A stretch of DNA of 64,000 nucleotides from Marisediminicola senii (GTDB lineage: Bacteria > Actinomycetota > Actinomycetes > Actinomycetales > Microbacteriaceae). Below the pieces are notes generated by a model. The model made no database searches. It saw nothing but the letters and a program-made list of their open reading frames with translations, and had not been told where the DNA came from. The translations under genes and the position numbers were made by a program. This document shows, piece after piece, positions 21,587 through 31,081 of this stretch (position 1 is its first letter; each line of letters starts with the position of its first letter). Where the stretch lies: contig NZ_JAALGE010000005.1 of NCBI RefSeq assembly GCF_011057645.1, forward strand, positions 1 through 64,000. The letters run 5' to 3'.

Positions 21587-24253
21587 GTGCCGGACAACGA
21601 AAAGCCTACTCTGCTCATAATCGACGGTCATTCCCTGGCGTTCCGGGCGTTCTACGCCCTCCCTGTCGACAGCTTCTCGACCAGGGACGGCCAGCACACC
21701 AACGCGATCCACGGCTTCATCGCCATGCTGATCAACCTCCTGCAGAAGGAGAAGCCGACCCACCTCGGCGTCGCATTCGACATCTCCCGCTACTCGTTCC
21801 GCACGCGCGAATACCCGGAGTACAAGGGAACCCGCGACGTCACGCCGCCCGAGTTCATCGGCCAGATCCCGTTGCTCGAAGAGGCACTCCACGCGATGGG
21901 CATCACCACCATCACCAAGGAGGACTACGAGGCCGACGACATCCTCGCCACCCTCGCCACCCAGGGGGCCGAGCAGGGCTACCGGGTGCTCGTCGTCTCC
22001 GGCGACCGCGATGCGATCCAGATGGTGAACGACGACGTCACCCTGCTCTACCCCAATGCACGCGGCGTCTCCGAGCTCAAGCGGTACGACCGCGACGCCG
22101 TGTTCGAGCGCTACGGCATCGAACCGCACCAGTATCCCGACGTCGCCGCCCTCGTCGGGGAGACCAGCGACAACCTCATCGGCATCGACAAGGTCGGCGA
22201 GAAGACCGCCGTCAAGTGGATCAACCTGTACGGCAGCCTCGACGGCGTGCTCGAGCACGCGGGCGAGATCAAGGGCGTGGTCGGCGACAAGCTCCGCGAG
22301 CAGCAAGACCGCGCCGTGCGCAACCGCAAGCTCAACCACCTCATCTGCGATGTCGAGCTGTCTGCCACCCCCGCCGACCTCGAGCGTCGCCCCATTGACG
22401 AGACCGCGCTGCGGGCCGTGTTCGGTCGCCTGCAGTTCAAGACCCTCCTCGACCGGGTGCTCACCCTGTCCGGGTCGGCCGTCGATTCCGGCGACGCCGA
22501 TGCGGTGCAGGATGCCGCGGCCGCCGCCATCCCGGGCGTCCGCACCCTCATCGACGAAGAGCTCGGCCACTGGCTCGCCACCGCGTCCGCCAACGGCCAG
22601 ACCCCGCTGGCTGTCCGCATCGAGCGGGGGGCCGACGGCATCACGGGCTTCGGCATCGCATCGCAGACCGACTCCGCGTGGGTACCGTGGGCGCCTGGCC
22701 GCCCCGACTACACCGCACTCGAGGAGTGGCTCGCCGGCGACGCCCCCAAGATCTGCTACGACTCCAAGGCCGACATCAAGGCCCTCCGCGGGGTCGGCAT
22801 CGAGATGGGCGGCATCGCATTCGACACCCGCATCGCCGCGTGGCTGCTCAAGCCGGGCTCCGGCGCGCAGGATCTCGTCAAGCAGGTCTACGACTTCCTC
22901 GGCCTCACCCTGCCTACGCCCGACCCCAACCAGCTCGTTCCAGACACCGACGAGATCAGCATCGCCACCGAGGCGTGGTACCTGCTGCAGGTCGCCGACT
23001 ACCTCGCCGACAAGCTCGACGAGAGCTCCCGCCGGGTACTCGACACCATCGAATTGCCCATGGTTCCCGTGCTCGCCACGATGGAGCTCACCGGGGTCAC
23101 CGTGAACGAGACCGTGCTCTCCCGCCTGTCTGGCGAGCTCGCAGCATCCGCCGCCGACCTCGCCGAGAAGGCATTCGCGGTCATCGGCCGCGAGGTCAAC
23201 CTGGGGTCGCCCAAGCAGCTGCAGCAGGTGTTGTTCGACGAACTGCAGATGCCCAAGACGCGCGCGAACAAGACCGGATTCTCGACGGATGCCGCCTCCC
23301 TCGCCGACCTACAGGAGCAGAACCCACACCCCTTCCTCGACCTCCTGCTCAAGCACCGCGACGCCAGCAAGCTGCGCCAGATCATCGAGACCCTCGAGCG
23401 CGCGGTCGAGCCGGACCACCGCATCCACACGCGCTACGAGCAGACCGGCACGAGCACCGGGCGCATCTCGTCGACCGACCCGAACCTGCAGAACATCCCC
23501 ATTCGCACCGAGGTGGGCCGCGAGATCCGCACCGCGTTCGAATACGGAGAGGGCTTCAGCACCCTGCTCACCGCCGACTACTCGCAGATCGAGATGCGCA
23601 TCATGGCGCACCTCTCGGGTGACGCCGGGCTGATCACGGCCTTCAACGAGGGGGAGGACCTGCACCGGTTCGTCGGTGCGCGCATCTTCGGCGTGCAGCC
23701 GGCTGACGTGACCCCCGCGATGCGCAACAAGGTCAAGGCGATGTCGTACGGGCTGGCCTACGGCCTCAGCGCCTTCGGGCTGTCGAAGCAGCTGCGCATC
23801 GAGACCAACGAGGCGAAGCAGCTGATGACCGACTATTTCGCCAGGTTCGGGGCCGTGCGCGACTACCTGCGCAATGTGGTGGCGCAGGCCAAGATCGACG
23901 GGTACACCGAGACCATCTACGGTCGTCGCCGCCCGTTCGCCGATCTCAACTCGTCGAACCGGGTGCTGCGCGACAACGCCGAGCGCGCCGCGCTGAACGC
24001 GCCGATCCAGGGCTCTGCGGCCGACATCATGAAGTTCGCGATGATGGGTATCGCCACCGATCTCGCCGACCGGTCGCTCGCGTCCCGCATGCTGCTGCAG
24101 GTGCACGACGAGCTCGTGTTCGAGGTCGCCGACGGCGAACTCGACGAGGTCAGCGCGATCGTGCGGCACCGCATGGGCTCGGCCGCGACGCTCACCGTTC
24201 CGCTCGACGTGCAGCTCGGCACCGGGGCGAATTGGGATGCCGCCGCGCACTGA
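21587..24253 (+). CDS. polA: DNA polymerase I
   Basis: The 888-aa protein works in repair and Okazaki-fragment processing. The 5' nuclease domain (1-300) has LLIIDGHSLAFRAFYA, YEADDILATLA and SGDRDAIQMV. The family A polymerase domain (about 560-888) has motif A TADYSQIEMRI, the O-helix with KAMSYGLAYGLSAFGL and motif C VHDELVFEV. The middle 3'-5' exonuclease fold lacks recognisable DxE and late Asp residues, so proofreading is probably absent, as in other Actinobacteria. The start is GTG without a ribosome-binding site. Confidence 0.96.
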   Translation: MPDNEKPTLLIIDGHSLAFRAFYALPVDSFSTRDGQHTNAIHGFIAMLINLLQKEKPTHLGVAFDISRYSFRTREYPEYKGTRDVTPPEFIGQIPLLEEALHAMGITTITKEDYEADDILATLATQGAEQGYRVLVVSGDRDAIQMVNDDVTLLYPNARGVSELKRYDRDAVFERYGIEPHQYPDVAALVGETSDNLIGIDKVGEKTAVKWINLYGSLDGVLEHAGEIKGVVGDKLREQQDRAVRNRKLNHLICDVELSATPADLERRPIDETALRAVFGRLQFKTLLDRVLTLSGSAVDSGDADAVQDAAAAAIPGVRTLIDEELGHWLATASANGQTPLAVRIERGADGITGFGIASQTDSAWVPWAPGRPDYTALEEWLAGDAPKICYDSKADIKALRGVGIEMGGIAFDTRIAAWLLKPGSGAQDLVKQVYDFLGLTLPTPDPNQLVPDTDEISIATEAWYLLQVADYLADKLDESSRRVLDTIELPMVPVLATMELTGVTVNETVLSRLSGELAASAADLAEKAFAVIGREVNLGSPKQLQQVLFDELQMPKTRANKTGFSTDAASLADLQEQNPHPFLDLLLKHRDASKLRQIIETLERAVEPDHRIHTRYEQTGTSTGRISSTDPNLQNIPIRTEVGREIRTAFEYGEGFSTLLTADYSQIEMRIMAHLSGDAGLITAFNEGEDLHRFVGARIFGVQPADVTPAMRNKVKAMSYGLAYGLSAFGLSKQLRIETNEAKQLMTDYFARFGAVRDYLRNVVAQAKIDGYTETIYGRRRPFADLNSSNRVLRDNAERAALNAPIQGSAADIMKFAMMGIATDLADRSLASRMLLQVHDELVFEVADGELDEVSAIVRHRMGSAATLTVPLDVQLGTGANWDAAAH

Positions 24254-24332
24254 AACCCGCTGCCGTGCGCCAGAATGAACACGCGAAACCCAACACACGC
24301 GGCTGATCACGCAGTACTGGACGCCGCGGTAC

Positions 24333-24374
24333 CGACCCCAGCACATCGACCCCAGCACACCGACCCCAGCACAC
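24333..24374 (+). repeat. 14-bp tandem repeat, 3 copies
   Basis: The unit CGACCCCAGCACAY occurs at 24333-24346, 24347-24360 and 24361-24374 and decays after CGACCA. It lies in the 157-nt gap between polA and the HPr gene. No known function is visible; replication slippage is the simplest origin. Confidence 0.9.
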
Positions 24375-24410
24375 CGACCACTCCGCACGACCTGACCAGC
24401 GGGAGATCCC

Positions 24411-24683
24411 ATGCCTGAACGCTCTGTTGTCGTCGCCTCGGCGCTCGGCCTGCACGCCCGCCCGGCCGCGGTGTTCTCCCGGGCCGCAGCCTCGGTCCCG
24501 GTCGTGGTGACCGTCACCAACGCGGGGGGCCGCGGAGTTCCCGCCGCGAGCATCCTCGGCGTGCTCTCGCTCGGGGTGTCGCAGGGCGACGAGGTCACCC
24601 TGTCCGCCGAGGGCGACGGGGCAGACGCCGCGCTCGACTCCCTCGTCGAACTGCTCGGCCGCGAACTCGACGACGACGAGTGA
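24411..24683 (+). CDS. HPr-family phosphocarrier protein
   Basis: The 90-aa protein has the HPr fold, with the phosphorylated His15 in GLHARPAA and a Ser47 in SILGVLSLG corresponding to the regulatory serine. In the PTS it would take phosphate from enzyme I and pass it to EIIA proteins. No ptsI or EII gene is in the window. A GGGAG-type site precedes the ATG. Its stop overlaps the next gene as GTGA, an unusual partner for HPr. Confidence 0.9.
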   Translation: MPERSVVVASALGLHARPAAVFSRAAASVPVVVTVTNAGGRGVPAASILGVLSLGVSQGDEVTLSAEGDGADAALDSLVELLGRELDDDE

Positions 24684-26470
24684 GCACCGCAGACGGTACG
24701 GCGCCCCGCGGCAGCGCGCCTGACCCCACCGGCGCCGCCGCGACCGGCCCGGCCACGACCGGCCCCGCGCCCGGCACCGCACGCACCCCCTCCGCGGTCG
24801 ACGCCATCGCCGAACAGTGGGTCACCACCCTCGCCGACCTCGACCCGACCGTCGCCACCTGGATCGGCATCCCCGGGCGGCACGACGAATACGCCGACCA
24901 GTCGCCCGAGGGACACGCGCGGATGATGGATGCGGCGCGCGCGACCATCGCGCAGCTCGACGCCGCGGCATCCATCGCCGACGCCGGCGGCGCAGCTCCC
25001 CTCGACGACGTCGACCGCATCACCGTGGCCGACCTGCGCGCCGACCTGCAGCTCAGCGTCGAGAGCAGCGAGGCCGGCCTGTACACGCGCGATCTTAACG
25101 TCATCGCGTCGCCGGCACAGAACCTCCGCGACATCCTCGACCTCATGCCCACCGCCACCGCCGACGACTGGTCCGACATCGCCGGGCGCCTGCGGTCGAT
25201 GCCGACCGCGATCGACGGCTACATCGAGACCCTGCGCCTCGGTATCCGAGGCGGCACCACCCCCGCCCGCCGCCAGGTGGACGAGGTGCGCGCCCAGGCC
25301 GAGAAGCTGGCCGCCGCAGACGGATTCTTCCCGGGGTTCGTCGCCGACCCGACACTCGACGACGGCACCGGGGTGCCGCGATCGCTCGCCGCCGACCTCG
25401 AGGCGGGCGCCGCTGCATCCACCGCCGCCTATGGCACGCTCGCGGTATTCCTCGCCGACGAACTGATGCCGGCCGCGACCGACCACGACGCCGTCGGACG
25501 CGACGCCTACGCGCTGCACTCGCGCGGATTCCTCGGCGCGACCATCGACCTCGACGAAACTTACGAGTGGGGCATCGAGGAGCTCCGCCGCATGACCGAC
25601 GAGCAGGAGGCCATCGCGCGCGCGATCAGCGGTGGCGGCTCGGTCGCCGACGCCATCCGCATCCTCGACACCGACCCGGCGCGCATGTTGCACGGCACCG
25701 ACGAACTGCAGCGGTGGATGCAGCAGCTCAGCGACACCGCGGTGCGCGAGCTCGCGGGCACTCACTTCGACATCCCTGAGCCCCTCACCCACCTCGAGTG
25801 CCTCATCGCCCCGACGCAGGAGGGCGGCATCTACTACACCAGCCCCAGCGACGACTTCTCGCGGCCCGGGCGCATGTGGTGGTCGGTTCCGCCCGGCGTC
25901 ACCGAGTTCGGCACCTGGCGCGAGGCCACCACGGTCTACCACGAGGGCATTCCGGGCCATCACCTGCAACTCGGGCAGGCCGTGTACAACCGGGCGAAGC
26001 TCAACACCTGGCGCCGGCAGCTCGCGGGAACCTCCGGCCACGCCGAGGGCTGGGCGCTCTATGCCGAGCGCCTCATGCAGGAGCTCGGCTACCTCGACGA
26101 CCCGGGCGACCGCCTCGGCATGCTAGACGGGCAGCGCATGCGTGCCGCCCGCGTGGTGCTCGACATCGGCGTGCACCTCGGCAAGCCCCGCCTCGACGGC
26201 ACCGGGAGCTGGGACTTCGACTACGCCTTCGAGTTCATGAAGGCGAACGTCAACATGAACGAGCCGTCCCTGCGGTTCGAGGTCAACCGGTACTTCGGCT
26301 GGCCGGGACAGGCGCCGTCATACAAGGTCGGGCAGCGCATCTGGGAGCAGCTGCGCGACGATGTGCGCGCGAGCCAGGGTGCGGCGTTCGACCCGCGCGA
26401 GTTCCACCGCCGCGCCCTCGACATCGGAGGCGTCGGGCTCGACACGCTGCGGGCGGCCCTGCGCGCATAG
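24680..26470 (+). CDS. DUF885-family peptidase-like protein
   Basis: The 596-aa protein begins with about 35 low-complexity Ala/Pro/Thr residues, then has a DUF885 domain (COG4805) filling the rest. The zincin-like motif YHEGIPGHH is at 420-428 (His421, Glu422, His427), and a downstream GHAEGWALYAERL supplies the third-ligand region. There is no signal peptide, so it is probably cytoplasmic. The family is thought to be metallopeptidases, with few tested members. The GTG start overlaps the HPr stop, so the two proteins are made together. Confidence 0.83.
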   Translation: MSTADGTAPRGSAPDPTGAAATGPATTGPAPGTARTPSAVDAIAEQWVTTLADLDPTVATWIGIPGRHDEYADQSPEGHARMMDAARATIAQLDAAASIADAGGAAPLDDVDRITVADLRADLQLSVESSEAGLYTRDLNVIASPAQNLRDILDLMPTATADDWSDIAGRLRSMPTAIDGYIETLRLGIRGGTTPARRQVDEVRAQAEKLAAADGFFPGFVADPTLDDGTGVPRSLAADLEAGAAASTAAYGTLAVFLADELMPAATDHDAVGRDAYALHSRGFLGATIDLDETYEWGIEELRRMTDEQEAIARAISGGGSVADAIRILDTDPARMLHGTDELQRWMQQLSDTAVRELAGTHFDIPEPLTHLECLIAPTQEGGIYYTSPSDDFSRPGRMWWSVPPGVTEFGTWREATTVYHEGIPGHHLQLGQAVYNRAKLNTWRRQLAGTSGHAEGWALYAERLMQELGYLDDPGDRLGMLDGQRMRAARVVLDIGVHLGKPRLDGTGSWDFDYAFEFMKANVNMNEPSLRFEVNRYFGWPGQAPSYKVGQRIWEQLRDDVRASQGAAFDPREFHRRALDIGGVGLDTLRAALRA

Positions 26471-26548
26471 CGTCCGGTCGGGCGCGGGGCACGCCGGGCG
26501 GTCAGGCGAGTGGATGCCGGTCGCCAGGGTCACCCGGGGGCGCGTGCC

Positions 26549-28585
26549 TCAGTCGCGCAGGATCGCGCTGATGCGCGGCAGCACCGAATCGTCCTGCAGC
26601 GATGTCACGTCACCCGCGACATCGCCAGATACGGCCTCGACAAGCAGCCGGCGCATGATCTTGCCCGACCTGGTCTTCGGCAGGTCGGGCACCACGACCA
26701 CGGTGCGCGGCTTCGCAATGGGACCGATGGCCACCGCAACGTGGGCGCGCAACTCGTCGGTCAGCTCGGCGCCCAGGCCGCGCCATCCATCGATATCGAG
26801 GTCTTCGATCGCGGTGGATCGCTCGGTCGGCCGGTTGCGAGACGGGATCACGAACGCGGCGATCGCCTGCCCGGTCGTCGCGTCGGGCACGCCCACGACG
26901 GCGGCCTCGGCGATGCCGGGATGCGACACCAGCGCCGATTCGATCTCGATCGTCGACAGCCGGTGGCCGGAGACGTTGATGACGTCGTCGATGCGGCCGA
27001 GCAGCCAGATGTACCCGTCGTCGTCGTACGCCGCGCCGTCGCCGGCGAGGAAGTAGCCGTGCGAGGCGAACCGGCTCCAGTACGCGTCGCGGTATCGCTC
27101 GGGGTTGCCCCATACCGTGCGGGCCATCGCGGGCCAGGTCTGGTCGATGACGAGGAACCCGCCGCCGCCCCGCGGCACCTCGACGCCATCGCCGTCGACG
27201 ACCTTCGCCGACAGGCCGGGCAGCGACCGGGTGGCGCTGCCGGGCTTCAGGGTCGTCACGCCGGGCAGGGGAGCGACGATCGCGGCCCCCGTCTCCGACT
27301 GCCACCAGGTGTCGACGATCGGCGCGGTGCCGCCGCCGATGTTCTCGTGGAACCACACCCAGGCCTCGGGGTTGATGGCCTCGCCGACGGTGCCGAGCAG
27401 GCGGATGCTGCGGAGGTCGAATCGCGCCGGAACACCGTCGGGAAACCAGCTCATCAGCGTGCGGATCAGCGTCGGCGCCGTGTAGTAGGTCGTCACGCCG
27501 TAGCGCTCGATGATCTCGAAGTGCCGGGTGGGGGTCGGGGTGTTCGGAGTTCCCTCGTAGATGACCTGGGTCACGCCGTTCGAGAGCGGCCCGTAGATCT
27601 CGTAGGTATGCGCGGTCACCCACGCGAGGTCGGCGGTACACCAGTACACGTCACCCGGCTTCGAGTCGAACATCGCCCAGTGCGTCCACGACGTCTGCGT
27701 GAGGTATCCGCCCGAGGTGTGCACGAGCCCCTTCGGCTTACCCGTGGTCCCCGAGGTGTAGATGATGAAGAGTGGATGCTCGGCATCGAACGCCTGCGCG
27801 GCATGCTCGGGTGAGGCCGTGTCGACGACCTCGTGCCACCAGACATCGCGTCCGTCCGTCCACGGGATCTCCGGAGTGAGGTCGCCCGTGCGCTTCACCA
27901 CGAGCACCGTCTCCACCGCCGGGTTGCCGTCGACCGCGTCATCCGCGATCCCCTTGACCGGCACCGCCGAACCGCGCCGGAACTGCCCGTCGGTGGTGAC
28001 GAGCAGCTTCGCACCGGTGTCTTCCACGCGAAAGCGCAGCGCCTCGGCCGAGAACCCGCCGAAGACGAGGGAGTGCACCGCGCCGATGCGGGCGATGGCG
28101 AGGGTGATGATGATGGTCTCCGGAATGACCGGCAGGTAGACGACCACGCGGTCGCCCGCGACGATGCCGAGCGACTCAAGCGCGTTCGCGGCGCGGGAGA
28201 CCTGGCGCTGCAGCTCGGCATAGGTGATCGAGCGGCGGTCGCCCGGCTCGCCCTCGAAGTGCAGCGCCACTCGCTCGCCGTCACCGGCGTCGACGTGCCG
28301 GTCGACGCAGTTCACCGCGACGTTGAGGCGCCCACCGAGGAACCACCCCGCCGCGGGAACGCTCAGGGTGCCGTCGGCGGCCTCGGTGGCGGGCGACCAC
28401 TCGTGCGCGGTGTGCCACTGCCGGTCCCAGGCGAGCCGGCGGGCCTGCTCCTCCCAGAATGCGACGTGGCCGAGCTCCCGCGCACGGTCGAACGCTGACT
28501 CGTCGACGTTCGCTGCGGCGGCGAAGGCCGGCGTCGGGGGATAGGTTCGGTTCTCCGATTGCAGGCTGCTGATTCTCTCGTCCAC
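26549..28585 (-). CDS. acs: Acetyl-CoA synthetase
   Basis: The 678-aa AMP-forming enzyme converts acetate, ATP and CoA to acetyl-CoA. The adenylation motif YTSGTTGKPKG, the WWQSETG substrate loop, GRIDDVINVSGHRL and the C-terminal PKTRSGKIMRR (with the regulatory acetylatable Lys) are all present. I chose GTG 28585 because the ACS N-terminal domain begins just after it and CTATAG/TATAGA promoter-like bases lie directly upstream. It is convergent with the DUF885 gene, and no terminator is evident between them. Confidence 0.94.
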   Translation of the reverse strand: MDERISSLQSENRTYPPTPAFAAAANVDESAFDRARELGHVAFWEEQARRLAWDRQWHTAHEWSPATEAADGTLSVPAAGWFLGGRLNVAVNCVDRHVDAGDGERVALHFEGEPGDRRSITYAELQRQVSRAANALESLGIVAGDRVVVYLPVIPETIIITLAIARIGAVHSLVFGGFSAEALRFRVEDTGAKLLVTTDGQFRRGSAVPVKGIADDAVDGNPAVETVLVVKRTGDLTPEIPWTDGRDVWWHEVVDTASPEHAAQAFDAEHPLFIIYTSGTTGKPKGLVHTSGGYLTQTSWTHWAMFDSKPGDVYWCTADLAWVTAHTYEIYGPLSNGVTQVIYEGTPNTPTPTRHFEIIERYGVTTYYTAPTLIRTLMSWFPDGVPARFDLRSIRLLGTVGEAINPEAWVWFHENIGGGTAPIVDTWWQSETGAAIVAPLPGVTTLKPGSATRSLPGLSAKVVDGDGVEVPRGGGGFLVIDQTWPAMARTVWGNPERYRDAYWSRFASHGYFLAGDGAAYDDDGYIWLLGRIDDVINVSGHRLSTIEIESALVSHPGIAEAAVVGVPDATTGQAIAAFVIPSRNRPTERSTAIEDLDIDGWRGLGAELTDELRAHVAVAIGPIAKPRTVVVVPDLPKTRSGKIMRRLLVEAVSGDVAGDVTSLQDDSVLPRISAILRD

Positions 28586-28821
28586 GCATCTATAGTGTCG
28601 CCTTCCCCCGTCAGCGCTGAATCGGTCGCAACACGACGACACGTGCCGGGCGCGATCGGGAACATCGCCGCCCCCGGCCCTGTTGGCACTGTTGCTGGCC
28701 CGCTACCGGGGCAGCTAAGGTTGACTGTCAGCCTTGACACCAGAATCATTCATTCGCCAGAGGCAATCCCACTGATAGACGCCGCTGGCCCAACTATGTC
28801 CGTACCAGGAGCCACTACTAC

Positions 28822-30273
28822 ATGACAATCGCAACGACCGATAGGGCACCCAAGCAGGTCGCCATCAACGACATTGGATCTGCTGAAGACTTTCTCGCCG
28901 CGGTCGAAAAGACGCTGAAGTTTTTCAACGACGGAGACCTCATCGAGGGCATCGTCGTCAAGATCGACCGTGACGAGGTCCTCCTCGACGTCGGTTACAA
29001 GACCGAGGGTGTCATCCCCTCCCGCGAACTCTCCATCAAGCACGACGTCGACCCCACCGAGGTCGTCCAGGTCGGCGACAGCGTCGAGGCGCTGGTCCTC
29101 CAGAAGGAAGACAAAGAAGGCCGCCTCATCCTGTCGAAGAAGCGCGCGCAGTACGAGCGTGCGTGGGGCGATGTCGAGAAGATCAAGGAATCCGACGGAG
29201 TCGTGACCGGTTCGGTCATCGAGGTCGTCAAGGGTGGCCTCATCGTCGACATCGGCCTCCGTGGCTTCCTCCCGGCGTCTCTCATCGAGCTGCGTCGCGT
29301 GCGCGACCTCACGCCGTACCTCGGCCAGGAGATCGAGGCGAAGATCCTCGAGCTCGACAAGAACCGCAACAACGTGGTCCTGTCGCGCCGTGCGCTCCTC
29401 GAGCAGACCCAGTCCGCCAGCCGCACCACGTTCCTCAACGCCCTGGCCAAGGGCCAGGTCCGCAAGGGCGTCGTCTCCTCGATCGTCAACTTCGGTGCGT
29501 TCGTGGACCTCGGCGGCGTCGACGGACTCGTTCACGTCTCCGAGCTCAGCTGGAAGCACATCGAGCACGCATCCGAGGTCGTCGAGGTTGGCCAGGAGGT
29601 CACCGTCGAGATCCTCGAAGTCGACCTCGAGCGCGAGCGCGTCTCCCTGTCGCTCAAGGCGACGCAGGAAGACCCGTGGCAGGTATTCGCCCGCACCCAC
29701 GCAATCGGACAGGTTGCACCGGGCAAGGTCACGAAGCTCGTCCCCTTCGGCGCGTTCGTTCGCGTTGCAGAGGGCATCGAGGGCCTCGTGCACATCTCCG
29801 AGCTGTCGGGAAAGCACGTCGAACTCGCCGAGCAGGTCGTCTCGGTCGGCGACGAGGTGTTCGTCAAGGTCATCGACATCGACCTCGAGCGTCGCCGCAT
29901 CTCGCTGAGCCTCAAGCAGGCCAACGAGGGTGTCGACCCCGAGGGCACCGAGTTCGACCCGGCCCTCTACGGAATGCTCACCGAGTACGACGACCAGGGC
30001 AACTACAAGTACCCCGATGGCTTCGACCCGGAGACCAACGAGTGGAAAGAGGGCTTCGAGTCCCAGCGCGAGAAGTGGGAGCAGGACTACGCTGCCGCCC
30101 AGGGTCGCTGGGAAGCCCACAAGCTGCAGGTCGCCGCGTCGGCGAACGAGCCGCTCAAGGAGGTTGCCCCGGCAGCCGGTTCCACCTTCTCGAACGACGC
30201 TGACTCCGCCGGCACGCTGGCAGACGACGAGGCACTCGCTGCCCTGCGCGAGAAGCTCTCGAACAACTCCTAA
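28822..30273 (+). CDS. rpsA: 30S ribosomal protein S1
   Basis: The 483-aa protein has four S1 RNA-binding repeats, at about residues 36-105, 121-189, 207-275 and 292-361, with KGVVSSIVNFGAFVDLGGVDGLVH as the classical third repeat. It helps mRNA bind the 30S subunit. The C-terminal 110 residues are acidic and not an S1 fold. AGGAG sits 9 nt before the ATG. The upstream 236 nt carry TTGACT (28721) and TTGACA (28734) -35-like boxes, but no convincing paired -10. Confidence 0.96.
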   Translation: MTIATTDRAPKQVAINDIGSAEDFLAAVEKTLKFFNDGDLIEGIVVKIDRDEVLLDVGYKTEGVIPSRELSIKHDVDPTEVVQVGDSVEALVLQKEDKEGRLILSKKRAQYERAWGDVEKIKESDGVVTGSVIEVVKGGLIVDIGLRGFLPASLIELRRVRDLTPYLGQEIEAKILELDKNRNNVVLSRRALLEQTQSASRTTFLNALAKGQVRKGVVSSIVNFGAFVDLGGVDGLVHVSELSWKHIEHASEVVEVGQEVTVEILEVDLERERVSLSLKATQEDPWQVFARTHAIGQVAPGKVTKLVPFGAFVRVAEGIEGLVHISELSGKHVELAEQVVSVGDEVFVKVIDIDLERRRISLSLKQANEGVDPEGTEFDPALYGMLTEYDDQGNYKYPDGFDPETNEWKEGFESQREKWEQDYAAAQGRWEAHKLQVAASANEPLKEVAPAAGSTFSNDADSAGTLADDEALAALREKLSNNS

Positions 30274-30293
30274 GCAGTACCAGCAGTAACGGC

Positions 30294-30325
30294 AACGGCC
30301 GGGCCCCTCACGGGGTCCGGCCGTT
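30294..30325 (+). terminator. rpsA terminator
   Basis: A 14-bp stem (AACGGCCGGGCCCC with GGGGTCCGGCCGTT, one G-U pair) closes a 4-nt loop 20 nt after the rpsA stop. It lies between convergent genes, so it may also stop transcription from the DUF4126 side. Confidence 0.85.
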
Positions 30326-30360
30326 CGTCGTTCGCGCGGGGCGAACAGCGGGGGAGCGCC

Positions 30361-30951
30361 CTACGTCGCGAGGGCGCGGCGGCGGGCCAGTCGGCGCACC
30401 AGCACGACGAAGCCGACGATCCCCACCGGGATGGCCAGCACGATCAGCACGGGCACGATCACGGCCAGCGCCGTGAGCGCGATGCTCGCCACATCCTCGA
30501 CGACGCTGACCACCGGGGCTGCGACGCCAGCGGTCGCCATGTTGAGCAGTGGCCTGGTCGACATCTTCGCGAGGTGCACGATGAGGGCGATCACGACACC
30601 GGTCGCGATCGGCACCCATGCGTTCGAGCTGAAGAACTCGGCCGGGTCGCTGACCGCCAGGGTCTCCACGGTCGACCCCGACCCGAAGGCCAGCCCACCG
30701 GCGGTGGGGCGCACCAGGGTCTGGATCCAGTCGTTCACGGTATCGACGGCTGGGATCTTGTCGGCGACGAACTCGATGAGCAGCAGCACTCCCAGCGTGC
30801 CGAGCACCCACTCGTTCTCCAGCCACGCCCATGCCGACGGCAGGGACACGACGTCGAGGAACCGCGCGGCGAGCCCGAGCGCGAGCAGCGGGATGTAGGC
30901 GTTCAACCCGGCCGCCATGGCGAGCCCGGCTCCGGTCAGCAGTTCGAGCAT
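30361..30951 (-). CDS. DUF4126-family membrane protein
   Basis: The 196-aa protein has five hydrophobic segments and opens with GAGLAMAAGLNAYIPLLALGLAAR, a pattern of the DUF4126 family. It ends in a basic RRLARRRA tail. GGAGG lies 8 nt before ATG 30951, which fixes the start. The function is unknown. It sits alone on the minus strand between rpsA and coaE, two genes that are often adjacent in Actinobacteria, so it looks like an insertion into that pair. Confidence 0.75.
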   Translation of the reverse strand: MLELLTGAGLAMAAGLNAYIPLLALGLAARFLDVVSLPSAWAWLENEWVLGTLGVLLLIEFVADKIPAVDTVNDWIQTLVRPTAGGLAFGSGSTVETLAVSDPAEFFSSNAWVPIATGVVIALIVHLAKMSTRPLLNMATAGVAAPVVSVVEDVASIALTALAVIVPVLIVLAIPVGIVGFVVLVRRLARRRALAT

Positions 30952-31069
30952 GTGACGAACCTCCAGCTTCTGCCCTCGATCGTATGCCAGCTACCGGAGA
31001 GGGATCGTCGGCAGGCGCTCGCCCCGGCCAGCGCGGCCCAGCCGGCCAGGCCCGGTCGCACGCCCCGGT

Positions 31070-31075
31070 TAGCAT
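31070..31075 (+). promoter_or_regulatory. -10 element of coaE, leaderless arrangement
   Basis: TAGCAT is 6 nt before the coaE ATG, with no ribosome-binding site between. The spacing equals that at rpe, polA, uvrB and the histidine kinase gene. Confidence 0.45.
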
Positions 31076-31081
31076 GGCCGC

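Noticed and set aside
28586-28821. A riboswitch or other structured RNA upstream of rpsA.
   Set aside because: I saw only two -35-like boxes and no conserved stem pattern of a known class.
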